Notes: generated by a model not told the origin, from the sequence alone. A DNA stretch of 12,365 nt from JAPUDQ01 sp964552765 (GCA_964552765.1 CAZKIA010000020.1:1-12365); one strand, 5' to 3'. Numbered from the stretch's first letter, positions 1 to 5,672 are shown. A program made the numbers and translations.

Positions 1-55
1 GAACCCCCGAATGCTGGGACCAGAACCCAGTGCCTTACCACTTGGCGACTCCCCA
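1..55 (-). tRNA. tRNA-Gln (anticodon CTG), partial, cut by window start
   Basis: Read on the minus strand, the segment starts at position 55 with the acceptor strand TGGGGAG, followed by a D-arm and an anticodon arm with stem CTGGG/CCCAG around the loop TTCTGGT. The anticodon CTG lies at 21-23. The variable region and the start of the T-arm (GGGGGTTC) run into position 1, so the 3' part is outside the window. The acceptor and anticodon match the bacterial tRNA-Gln pattern for CAG codons. Two degraded partial copies lie just upstream, at about 145-177 and 251-290. Confidence 0.9.
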
Positions 56-144
56 AAATGGGATGGAACTTCAGATTGAGAAGCCTCTTAATAGCAAGGT
101 TCTGGTCCCGTGTGACCTAGTTATACTGACTCGCTTGCGCTCAG

Positions 145-177
145 ACAGCCAGCACCTTACCACTTGGCGACTCCCCA
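145..177 (-). pseudogene. tRNA-Gln 5'-end relic
   Basis: From position 177 down to about 155 the minus strand repeats the first 23 or so bases of the tRNA-Gln at 1-55 (acceptor strand, D-stem and D-loop), then diverges before a proper anticodon arm. No matching T-arm or acceptor 3' strand is present, so this cannot fold as a tRNA. It looks like a duplicated and decayed 5' half. A recombination scar is equally possible. Confidence 0.75.
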
Positions 178-250
178 ATGGCTAATCAATTATACCGAAT
201 AATGTTCAAATCAGTAAATAGAGGGGCGGTTCAAAACATTTTCGGTAAGT

Positions 251-290
251 CCGAATGCCAAGACCAGAGACCAGTGCCTTACCACTTGGC
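251..290 (-). pseudogene. tRNA-Gln internal relic (D-arm and anticodon arm)
   Basis: Forty bases align without gaps to positions 7-46 of the intact tRNA-Gln, with about five differences. The differences cluster in the anticodon stem and are not compensatory, so the stem no longer pairs, although the loop still reads CTG (265-267). The acceptor strand is missing: homology stops at 290, where a long hairpin (294-326) begins. It is a decayed tRNA copy, not a working gene. Confidence 0.75.
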
Positions 291-293
291 AGA

Positions 294-326
294 ATTCTGT
301 CAAATACGAATGTATTTGTACAGAAT
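294..326. repeat. Long inverted repeat / hairpin
   Basis: The arms 294-307 and 312-326 pair over 14 bp (ATTCTGT plus CAAATAC, against GTATTTG plus ACAGAAT) around a GAAT loop, with one bulged T at 319. It lies downstream of sodX and touches the edge of the tRNA-Gln relic. No T-run follows on either strand, so it is not a standard intrinsic terminator. It might still protect or end the sodX mRNA, or be a repeat end. Confidence 0.7.
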
Positions 327-396
327 ATAGCGAAATGATGGAATATGAAACGAAGTGAAGTAGTCTATCATTGAGCGTTCGACCCACTGCAGCAAT

Positions 397-1170
397 CTAC
401 GCCGACTTACTCAAGCGAGTCAAGATACGACCAATTACCGACTGTTTCTCGTTTGCACGGTGATCATACCCGAGCGCCCATATAGTCACAAATGTATATA
501 TGACCCAGGCAAGATTTGCCGCAATCAACGGCAAACTACTGCCTAAAGCTTTAAATTCTCCTAATTGCGCAGTTGAAACAGGGATGCCGTATGTCCAAAT
601 AGCAATAAGTGTCCAAAACAGCGGCACAATAATCGCCAGCGCGCCACTGACATATTGCGCAAGAGGACTGAGGCGCATCCTCATTAGAAATGGCAGAGCA
701 AATACTTCGGCACACACTATCGTCGCTGCTATCCACGCAGCTGCGGTCCGCTCAACAGCGAGCGCCGCCTGAAGTTCTGGTACAAATGTATCGATACGAA
801 AGAGGTGGATCACGGCAAACCCCGCAACAATAGCGGCGGCAATCCACCCCATGAGTGGCGCACGTACTAAACGAACTTTTGGAGGATCAACTGCTTTGAT
901 TGGAAAAGAATGTTTCATGACTCCTAGTATAGCGCTTTTGCTTATGAGTCCAAAGTGGCGACTGTCGGTACTATGTGCGCTATTATCGCCCACAATCCAA
1001 ATACCTTTCGGTTCGATACGTTTTATCCGCTTTATCACCTCACGCTCACCGTTATTGACAATAACAATATCCCCGACTCGATACTTCTTGCTGACTACTC
1101 CAATAATCACGTCACCCGGACGTAAACGTGGTGACATGCTGTCACCCGCAACACGGCGCACAAAAATCAT
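397..1170 (-). CDS. sodX: SodX-type S26 peptidase fused to a four-helix (DoxX/MauE-like) membrane domain
   Basis: The 257-residue product has two parts. Residues 1-90 form a signal-peptidase-like S26 domain without an N-terminal anchor: catalytic Ser11 in GDSMSP, Lys47 in REVIKRI, and the GDN (61-63) and STDSR (67-71) boxes. Residues 104-234 hold four predicted membrane helices (about 104-124, 143-163, 171-193, 213-234). Basic residues before helix 1, between helices 2 and 3 and after helix 4 place both ends, and the peptidase, in the cytoplasm. The start codon overlaps the sodN stop as TAATG with no clear ribosome site, so translation is probably coupled. Stand-alone SodX proteases that free the NiSOD N-terminal histidine are about 90-140 residues; the membrane extension is the odd part. 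The peptidase call is firm. Its role in NiSOD maturation follows from the adjacency, and the DoxX/MauE resemblance is from memory of such sequences. Confidence 0.8.
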   Translation of the reverse strand: MIFVRRVAGDSMSPRLRPGDVIIGVVSKKYRVGDIVIVNNGEREVIKRIKRIEPKGIWIVGDNSAHSTDSRHFGLISKSAILGVMKHSFPIKAVDPPKVRLVRAPLMGWIAAAIVAGFAVIHLFRIDTFVPELQAALAVERTAAAWIAATIVCAEVFALPFLMRMRLSPLAQYVSGALAIIVPLFWTLIAIWTYGIPVSTAQLGEFKALGSSLPLIAANLAWVIYTFVTIWALGYDHRANEKQSVIGRILTRLSKSA

Positions 1171-1565
1171 TATTTTTTCGTAGCAGCAAAAATATCAGCA
1201 ATGTCTTTGACCTGCTCGATCAATGCATCGCACTCTTCTATACTCATGTGCTGTTTAACTGCACTGGCCTGCTTCATTGCTCGCCATACTTTATCGTGCA
1301 AGTCAGGAAACTTCTCAAGGTGTTCTGGCTTAAAATAATCGGCCCATAATACTCGTAGCTCATGCTTGACGCGCTCGGCATGAACCTCTTTGGTCATAAC
1401 CATACGTATAAGGTTATTGTCGTTATCGGGCGTCGGATCCTCACCGATATCAAGAGCCTTCTGCACCATCACTTTGCAGGTATCGGCTGCGTGACGCATT
1501 GTGTCTGTCTCATAAATCCCACAGGGCACATCGCAATGTGCATACACTGTTCCAAATAGTTTCAT
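1170..1565 (-). CDS. sodN: Nickel superoxide dismutase precursor
   Basis: NiSOD converts superoxide to oxygen and hydrogen peroxide using nickel held by an N-terminal hook. The 131-residue product has a nine-residue leader, MKLFGTVYA, followed by the complete hook HCDVPCGIY (residues 10-18). The future His1, Cys2 and Cys6 ligands are all present, as are the hook's Asp, Pro and Tyr. Cleavage after Ala9 gives a mature protein of 122 residues, close to the usual 117. The rest is helical, as expected for the four-helix subunit. An in-frame ATG exists at 1589, but it overlaps a TATAAT -10 box. The ATG at 1565 has AAGGAGG at good spacing and gives a leader of sensible length, so it is chosen. The next gene, a SodX-type protease, overlaps the stop codon, the expected sodN-sodX arrangement. 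Confidence 0.93.
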   Translation of the reverse strand: MKLFGTVYAHCDVPCGIYETDTMRHAADTCKVMVQKALDIGEDPTPDNDNNLIRMVMTKEVHAERVKHELRVLWADYFKPEHLEKFPDLHDKVWRAMKQASAVKQHMSIEECDALIEQVKDIADIFAATKK

Positions 1566-1587
1566 ATATCCCTCCTTGTTCTCTATC

Positions 1588-1620
1588 ATTATACACCGCC
1601 CCCTCTAATAGACCCGTCTA
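1588..1620 (-). promoter_or_regulatory. sodN promoter region with a TAGAC-CC-GTCTA palindrome
   Basis: A consensus TATAAT (minus strand, 1593 to 1588) sits 22 bases upstream of the chosen sodN start. No good -35 hexamer is found. The expected -35 place instead carries a 12-bp inverted repeat, TAGAC-CC-GTCTA (1609-1620), which could be an operator. The -10 box is seen directly; the operator role is inferred from position only. Confidence 0.5.
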
Positions 1621-1653
1621 CTCCATTTAGTTTTTATAATTATCACACGCACG

Positions 1654-1687
1654 TACGCATAAATTAGCACGTGCTAAAATGTGCGTA
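1654..1687. repeat. 34-nt palindrome, copy 1 (core TTAGCAC-GTGCTAA)
   Basis: The 17-nt arms 1654-1670 and 1671-1687 pair with three mismatches and no loop. The core is TTAGCACGTGCTAA, flanked by TACGCA and TGCGTA. It matches a second copy at 2664-2697 in 28 of 34 positions. It lies 88 bases upstream of the sodN start codon. It could be an operator for a dimeric repressor or a small dispersed repeat. Confidence 0.75.
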
Positions 1688-1856
1688 TTTTGCTAATCTA
1701 CACTAAATTTTGCTATTCACTCTATCTGTTCATGTTGTATTTTTGTAACAAAATGCTTGTGTTTTGTTTCACGAGGGTATACAGTTAGTGACAAGCGAAT
1801 TCAAAAATAAAAACTTTTAAAAATATTGGTTTCGCCTAAGAACCACCACAACACTC

Positions 1857-1885
1857 AAGCCCATGTAGATAATTCTCATGGGCTT
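1857..1885 (-). terminator. Hairpin downstream of trmD, possible terminator
   Basis: AAGCCCATG (1857-1865) pairs with CATGGGCTT (1877-1885) over 9 bp around an 11-nt loop, about 50 bases past the trmD stop. The minus strand continues as GAGTGT and not as a T-run, so termination would be weak or need another factor. Confidence 0.4.
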
Positions 1886-1933
1886 TGACGGTTTAAAAAG
1901 GCTATAGCAGAGACCAAATACTATCAGTGCAGG

Positions 1934-2605
1934 CTATAATTTTCTCTTGGACTTCGATTGGCGCCAGGCGGCAATATCACCGTGATGGCCGCTCAGTAAC
2001 ACATCAGGCACACGCAGACCTTTGAATTCTTCTGGTCGAGTATACTGCGGGTATTCGAGTGTCTCGCCATCAGAAAAACTCTCGATTGCGGCACTATTTT
2101 CTCCGCCCAACACTCCTGGCATAAGGCGCACCACGCTATCGATAATTGTCATTGCCGGTAACTCTCCTCCCGTTAGTACATAATCACCAACCGACACTTC
2201 TTGATCGACTCGCTCAAGGATTCGCTCATCATAGCCCTCATATCGTCCACAAATGAAGATAAGCCCTTCTGGGGCTAGCGATGTATCCTGGGCTAATCGC
2301 TGCTCCCAGCGTTGGCCTCGCGGCGTCATGAGGAGAACCCGAGCAGTTGGATCACGCTTTTTCGCTTCATCAACAGCTGCCCACAGCGGCTCTATCCGAA
2401 GCAACATACCGTCGCCACCGCCATAGGGGGTGTCATCGACGCTACGCCGCGGCCCAAGACCATACGCACGCAGATCAATACAACTTAGCTCGACGATACC
2501 ATCCTTTTGCGCTTTCCACATCATCGAGTTCTCAAAGACACCTGTAAACATGTCGGGGAAAAGCGTAATGACCTGGAACTTTCTGGCTGATTTCATATCT
2601 GTCAT
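1934..2605 (-). CDS. trmD: tRNA (guanine-37-N1)-methyltransferase
   Basis: TrmD methylates G37 next to the anticodon from S-adenosylmethionine, preventing frameshifts; it is a cytoplasmic homodimer with a trefoil-knot active site. The 223-residue product shows the family landmarks in order: VITLFPDMF near the start, DDTPYGGGDGMLL, FICGRYEGYDER, VGDYVLTGGELPA in the knot, and YPQYTRPEEFKG followed by LLSGHHGDIAAWR. The protein is a little short at the C-terminus (many are 230-250). Glu175 lies where the E. coli enzyme has its catalytic Asp169. M1 is preceded by TAGGAT and M4 is an alternative start. In many bacteria trmD follows rpsP, a KH gene and rimM. Here rimM is absent and a 350-bp gap with a terminator separates trmD from the KH gene. 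Confidence 0.95.
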   Translation of the reverse strand: MTDMKSARKFQVITLFPDMFTGVFENSMMWKAQKDGIVELSCIDLRAYGLGPRRSVDDTPYGGGDGMLLRIEPLWAAVDEAKKRDPTARVLLMTPRGQRWEQRLAQDTSLAPEGLIFICGRYEGYDERILERVDQEVSVGDYVLTGGELPAMTIIDSVVRLMPGVLGGENSAAIESFSDGETLEYPQYTRPEEFKGLRVPDVLLSGHHGDIAAWRQSKSKRKL

Positions 2606-2656
2606 ATCCTACCAGCAATCCACTTTCCTGTCTATTCAACTCTCCACTCTATTCAA

Positions 2657-2704
2657 CACTTCCTACGCATTTTTTAGCACCTGCTAAAATATGTGTAGGA
2701 AGTG
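2657..2704. repeat. 48-nt palindrome, copy 2 (core TTAGCAC-CTGCTAA)
   Basis: The 24-nt arms 2657-2680 and 2681-2704 pair with three mismatches and no loop. The inner 34 bases (2664-2697) match the palindrome upstream of sodN in 28 positions, including TACGCAT, TTAGCAC and TGCTAAAAT. It sits just upstream of trmD. If transcribed it would form a strong hairpin in the trmD leader; as DNA it could bind a dimeric regulator. Confidence 0.8.
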
Positions 2705-2830
2705 CAATACTAAATGTGATTAAGTATAAAATACTAAAAAGCCCATAGAATCCACTGCTTAATGATGGCAAGCGATGGCGAAAAAATACTGGTCTTGGTG
2801 CGCGAAAAATCTTTATATTCCCTAGCAACT

Positions 2831-2860
2831 AAAAATTCCCATCGATTTTGACGGGAATTT
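2831..2860 (-). terminator. Intrinsic terminator after the KH gene
   Basis: On the minus strand AAATTCCC (2860-2853) pairs with GGGAATTT (2840-2833), and the 3' arm runs on into extra T residues (2832-2831) before TAG. It is about 95 bases beyond the KH stop and should separate that gene from trmD. Confidence 0.65.
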
Positions 2861-2883
2861 CTAGCACAAATAAGACTCTAACC

Positions 2884-2899
2884 CCCGCCAGCTGGCGGG
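2884..2899. repeat. GC-rich 16-bp perfect palindrome
   Basis: CCCGCCAGCTGGCGGG is perfectly self-complementary and stands out in an AT-rich gap. A near-identical palindrome (core CCGCCAGC-CGGCGG) lies at 12283-12298 inside a tRNA-Ala relic, so it may be a dispersed repeat family of this genome. Confidence 0.7.
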
Positions 2900-2955
2900 C
2901 TCGCAGTTCGGTTGATCCCGAATCTTATCGGAGGACCTGTTGAACTTACTAATGA

Positions 2956-3396
2956 TTATATATCGAGATCGTCGTATTCGGCAAGCTCTTTGCGAGTCTT
3001 GGCCGCAAGGTCAGACTCTTTTTCCACAGGCTCATCTGCTGGTTTGTCCACAGCGGCACGCTTAGGTTCAGAATCTACTGTGTTATCTTGGACAGAATTG
3101 TTATCTTCACGTGGTTGTCGAGGTTGATCTCTCTCGCCCTCAGGACGATCAACATCAACAATCTTCAGGTTATAACGTGCATCATTTTTGGTACCAAGAG
3201 CACGCAGCAACGAGCGCAGACTCTGGGCTGTCGCACCACGCTTGCCAATAACACGCCCGAGATCCTCTGGGTTAACCGTGAGCGTCAAAAGCACTCCCTT
3301 TTCATCAACGATACGATCGACGATGACATCATCGGGGTGCCCCACGAGTGATCGAACGATATATTCAATAAATTGTTGGTCAATTGATGCTGCCAT
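2956..3396 (-). CDS. khpA: KH-domain RNA-binding protein (KhpA family) with an acidic tail
   Basis: KhpA-type proteins are small cytoplasmic RNA-binding proteins encoded next to rpsP in many bacteria. Residues 1-80 match the family: an N-terminal helix with VRSLVGHPDDV, then a KH fold with the GxxG loop GKRG at 51-54 (LGRVIGKRGATAQ). The family is normally about 75-85 residues. Here residues 85-146 add a charged, low-complexity and probably disordered tail, acidic overall (DKPADEPVEKES near the end). A strong AGGAGG site precedes the ATG at 3396. The gene lies downstream of rpsP but is separated from it by a terminator and has promoter-like sequences of its own. KhpA often partners with KhpB (Jag); no khpB is in the window. 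Confidence 0.9.
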   Translation of the reverse strand: MAASIDQQFIEYIVRSLVGHPDDVIVDRIVDEKGVLLTLTVNPEDLGRVIGKRGATAQSLRSLLRALGTKNDARYNLKIVDVDRPEGERDQPRQPREDNNSVQDNTVDSEPKRAAVDKPADEPVEKESDLAAKTRKELAEYDDLDI

Positions 3397-3428
3397 ACTG
3401 TTTCCTCCTATGGTCTCTACTGGTAATG

Positions 3429-3459
3429 CTTATATTGTACCTCATCCTTGCCTCGTCAA
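3429..3459 (-). promoter_or_regulatory. Candidate promoter of the KH gene
   Basis: On the minus strand TTGACG (3459-3454) is followed at 19 bp by TATAAG (3434-3429); TACAAT overlaps it at 14 bp. It lies directly after the rpsP terminator and 33 bases before the KH start. The spacing is not ideal, so support is moderate. Confidence 0.45.
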
Positions 3460-3460
3460 T

Positions 3461-3487
3461 CAAAAAACGCTCCATAAGGAGCGTTTT
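3461..3487 (-). terminator. Intrinsic terminator after rpsP
   Basis: Read on the minus strand, AAAACGCTCC (3487-3478) pairs perfectly with GGAGCGTTTT (3473-3464) around a four-base loop. The 3' arm continues into a run of six T residues ending at 3462. It is 15 bases past the rpsP stop. Confidence 0.9.
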
Positions 3488-3501
3488 ATAAAGCAACAGG
3501 A

Positions 3502-3903
3502 TTACTCGGCGTCTTTCGTCTCTGCGGGTTCTGGGGTTGTATCAGACTCCTCAACTGGAGCAGTATCTTCAACGACAGGCTCTTCCTTGGGCTGATTTTT
3601 ACGAAGTTTTTCTGTATTTTTGATAGCGACAGTCTTTGTACCGGTGTGCTTTACCACCCACTTAGGGAGTTTGACCTTTTGCTCCTCAAGAATACGAACA
3701 ACCCGTGGTGTTGGTTGCGCACCATTACTAAGGTACTGATCAACTTTCTCCATATTGAGTGTGGTTTCTTTAGTGTGGGGGTTATAGCTACCAACATAGG
3801 CGACAACACGACCACTTGAAGGGTGGCGCTGTGCTTCCTGTACAGCGAGTCGGTAGGTAGGGTAGCCTTTACGGCCAAGACGTTGCAAACGAATTGAGAG
3901 CAT
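3502..3903 (-). CDS. rpsP: 30S ribosomal protein bS16 with an acidic tail
   Basis: bS16 is an assembly protein of the small ribosomal subunit body that binds 16S rRNA. Residues 1-80 are a clear match: MLSIRLQRLGRKGYPTYR at the N-terminus, then VAYVGSYNPHTKE, the conserved YLSNGAQPTP and RILEEQ. Typical bS16 is 80-90 residues. Here residues from about 95 to 133 add a Glu-rich, probably disordered extension ending in PAETKDAE. The ATG at 3903 has an upstream AAGGAAA site. The gene has a near-consensus promoter and its own terminator, so it can act as a single-gene unit, unlike the usual rpsP-ylqC-rimM-trmD operon. Confidence 0.97.
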   Translation of the reverse strand: MLSIRLQRLGRKGYPTYRLAVQEAQRHPSSGRVVAYVGSYNPHTKETTLNMEKVDQYLSNGAQPTPRVVRILEEQKVKLPKWVVKHTGTKTVAIKNTEKLRKNQPKEEPVVEDTAPVEESDTTPEPAETKDAE

Positions 3904-3945
3904 TCAATTTCCTTCTCTTAAAACTTATCAATGAATCAAGCGTAG

Positions 3946-3974
3946 ATTATACGCTGTTACACCCCTGGAGTCAA
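3946..3974 (-). promoter_or_regulatory. rpsP promoter
   Basis: On the minus strand TTGACT (3974-3969) is followed at exactly 17 bp by a perfect TATAAT (3951-3946), about 40 bases upstream of the rpsP start. It is one of the two best promoter matches in the window. Confidence 0.9.
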
Positions 3975-4020
3975 GAAGTGCGATAGTTTTTGCCATACGC
4001 CAACGATATTGTGACGTATA

Positions 4021-4752
4021 TTATGCATCTTTTTGAGCTTGTTTTTGCTGCTCTTCGTAAACAACAAGGGCTGATTCAGCAGCGCGTTGCTGAGCAAACT
4101 GCTTACTTGGCCCAATGCCCGTCCCCATCAGTTTATCGCCGACGTAAACACCAAGAGTGAATTCTTTTTCGTGGTCAGGGCCAACTTCTTCAATGACACG
4201 GTACTGAGGCGTCAGGCCATCAATGCTTTGCGACACTTCCTGAAGATGGCTCTTGGGGTCACGCCAACTACCGCTACGTAATATACCATCGAGCTTCTGA
4301 AGGATATGCTTGCCGATAAATTCATCGGCAGCCCCGTAGCCTTTCTCGAGATAAATAGCCCCAATCAGTGCTTCAAACGAGTTCGCCAGGATCTGTGCTC
4401 TGGCTCGATCACTCCCATGCTTTTCGCCACGGCTAAGGCGAAGAAGCGGTTCATACCCTAATCCAAGACCGGCTTCAGAGATACTTTCCGTCCGAACTAA
4501 TGAGCTACGCCAACTCGTCAAAATCCCCTCAGGTTCAGTAAAATTGCGATATAGATAATCAGTTACCGATAGCTCTAGCACGGCATCACCGAGAAACTCA
4601 AGACGCTCATTATGCTCACGGGCGCTTTTGCGATGCTCATTCATGTAGCTACGATGAGTAAAGGCAGTCACGAGAAGCTCAATCGTATCGAACTCAAAAC
4701 CGAGCTTTTCACGAGCAAATTCCTGATAAGGAGCGGTATCAATTCCCTGCAT
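4021..4752 (-). CDS. rnc: Ribonuclease III
   Basis: RNase III is a dimeric, metal-dependent endonuclease that cuts double-stranded RNA, including rRNA precursors. In the 243-residue product the nuclease domain spans about 1-150, with the signature HNERLEFLGDAVLE (47-60) supplying the ligands Glu49, Glu52 and Asp56, and Glu127 in FEALIGAIYLE. The residue matching E. coli Asp114 is Asn124 (ILANSFEAL). A double-stranded-RNA-binding domain follows at about 160-235 (SHLQEV, PQYRV, GIGPSKQFAQQRAAESAL). The start overlaps the end of the Nudix gene by 14 bases, with AAGGA just upstream, so translation is probably coupled. It is the last gene of rpmF-nusB-nudix-rnc; no terminator is evident before rpsP. 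Confidence 0.97.
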   Translation of the reverse strand: MQGIDTAPYQEFAREKLGFEFDTIELLVTAFTHRSYMNEHRKSAREHNERLEFLGDAVLELSVTDYLYRNFTEPEGILTSWRSSLVRTESISEAGLGLGYEPLLRLSRGEKHGSDRARAQILANSFEALIGAIYLEKGYGAADEFIGKHILQKLDGILRSGSWRDPKSHLQEVSQSIDGLTPQYRVIEEVGPDHEKEFTLGVYVGDKLMGTGIGPSKQFAQQRAAESALVVYEEQQKQAQKDA

Positions 4753-5233
4753 GTCGAATCCTTTTCATAGCGATTAGCATGAGCTTGCCGATATCCTCGT
4801 ACTCAACAGCCTCGAGTGCATCAGCAAATCCAAACCACTTAATATTGGCATAAAAATCTTCCTTTTTGATCTTTTCAGTATTACCGAGTGCTTTTACAAG
4901 ATAGACCTGTGTCGTCATAAGCACAAGTGTATTCAGGCGACGATAGCGAAAATGGGTTTTACCCAGCCAGCAGATCGCTTCGACATTTTTGAGACCAGCT
5001 TCTTCACCGATCTCTCGAATTGCTGTCTCCTGGGCGGTCTCACCTTCTTCGACATGCCCCTTAGGAATTGACCAGCGACCCTTTGGATCCTGGATAAGAA
5101 GTATCTCGACGTCACCCGTTTTATTACGGCGGAAGACAATACCCCCCGCTGTCGCCTCACGGACGACTTCTTCGATTGATTGTTTCTTGCGATTGAAATA
5201 TTTTTTGAATTTATCAAACTTTGGTGCTTGCAT
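4739..5233 (-). CDS. Nudix hydrolase
   Basis: Nudix enzymes hydrolyse a nucleoside diphosphate linked to another group; the substrate here cannot be told from sequence. The 164-residue product contains a perfect Nudix box from G59 to L81 (GHVEEGE, seven residues, then REIGEEAGL), with the metal-binding glutamates intact, preceded by the strand WSIPKG typical of the fold. A basic N-terminal stretch (KFKKYFNRKKQS) precedes the domain. The reading frame is open upstream to a TTG at 5248, but the ATG at 5233 is preferred because GAGGA precedes it at normal spacing. It overlaps nusB by 20 bases and rnc by 14, so the three genes are tightly coupled. RNA 5'-end, (di)adenosine-polyphosphate or damaged-nucleotide hydrolysis are all possible. 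Confidence 0.92.
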   Translation of the reverse strand: MQAPKFDKFKKYFNRKKQSIEEVVREATAGGIVFRRNKTGDVEILLIQDPKGRWSIPKGHVEEGETAQETAIREIGEEAGLKNVEAICWLGKTHFRYRRLNTLVLMTTQVYLVKALGNTEKIKKEDFYANIKWFGFADALEAVEYEDIGKLMLIAMKRIRHAGN

Positions 5234-5672
5234 GGTCAGATTCCTCAATCAAAATTCTATAGGCAGTACCAAGTACGCCATTGATGAATTTTGATGAATT
5301 ATCAGAACCAAACGCTTTGGCAAGCTCAACAGCTTCGTTGATGGCTACCTTGGGCGGAATAGTATCCGCTCCTTCGGTCAACTCGTACACGGCCATACGA
5401 AGTATCGTACGGTCGACGCGCGCGATTTGATCGATCGGCCATTCAGGAGCAATCGGCTGGATAGTTTCATCGAGTGCGGTAGCTCGCTTATCAACGCCAA
5501 TAACGAGCTGCTCTACAAACGATTTGTCATCAAGCGTACGATCGTAGCGCTCGAGGTTTCGCCCCAGTATCTCTTTGAGATCGGCAGTGTCATCGTGGCA
5601 TGAGACGCGAAAATCATATTCATACAGTGTTTGCAATGCGAGGATACGACCGAGGTGACGATTTGATGCCAT
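5214..5672 (-). CDS. nusB: Transcription antitermination factor NusB
   Basis: NusB binds the boxA RNA with NusE (ribosomal protein uS10) and supports rRNA antitermination. The 152-residue all-helical product has the family marks: an N-terminal RILALQTLYEYD helix, IARVDRTILRMAVYEL in the middle and NEAVELAKAFG...SSKFINGVLGTAY near the C-terminus. Length is normal. An AAAGGAA site lies about 11 bases before the ATG. It is the second gene of the operon, 50 bases after rpmF, and its end overlaps the Nudix gene. Confidence 0.97.
   Translation of the reverse strand: MASNRHLGRILALQTLYEYDFRVSCHDDTADLKEILGRNLERYDRTLDDKSFVEQLVIGVDKRATALDETIQPIAPEWPIDQIARVDRTILRMAVYELTEGADTIPPKVAINEAVELAKAFGSDNSSKFINGVLGTAYRILIEESDHASTKV

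Larger units (their letters stand above)
1566..1933. other. AT-rich intergenic region between trmD and sodN
   Basis: No credible gene was found on either strand in these 368 bases. The stretch holds the sodN promoter (1588-1620), a 34-nt palindrome (1654-1687), a short TTTTGT-A-ACAAAA palindrome (1741-1753) and a 9-bp hairpin after trmD (1857-1885). The part from about 1690 to 1850 is AT-rich with no recognised RNA gene. Confidence 0.6.
2606..2955. other. Intergenic region between the KH gene and trmD
   Basis: These 350 bases hold no credible gene; in particular the rimM often found here is absent. They contain two direct copies of TCTATTCAAC (2631-2640 and 2648-2657), a 48-nt palindrome (2657-2704), a short AGTAT-AAA-ATACT repeat (2723-2735), a terminator for the KH gene (2831-2860) and a GC-rich palindrome (2884-2899). 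A trmD promoter must lie here, but no strong -35/-10 pair stands out. Confidence 0.6.

Noticed and set aside
56..290. Possible intron-containing or split tRNA-Gln made from the partial copies
   Set aside because: No matching T-arm or acceptor 3' strand is present in the spacer, and no intron core was recognised, so decayed duplicates explain it better.
500..772. Plus-strand open frame of 90 codons antisense to sodX
   Set aside because: It lies wholly inside the well-supported S26/membrane gene, has no ribosome site and shows no recognisable domain.
1566..1589. Eight extra N-terminal residues for NiSOD from the ATG at 1589
   Set aside because: That ATG overlaps the TATAAT box and has no ribosome site, while the ATG at 1565 has AAGGAGG.
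1690..1850. Possible small RNA gene in the AT-rich gap
   Set aside because: No promoter-terminator pair and no recognisable conserved RNA structure could be seen.
1940..2083. Inactive TrmD because Glu175 replaces the catalytic Asp
   Set aside because: All other motifs are intact and Glu may occur here in other lineages, so loss of function cannot be claimed.
2881..2955. Possible tRNA relic with a GTTCGG T-loop-like sequence
   Set aside because: Only a short hairpin (TTCGG/CCGAA) is visible; no acceptor or anticodon arms can be drawn.
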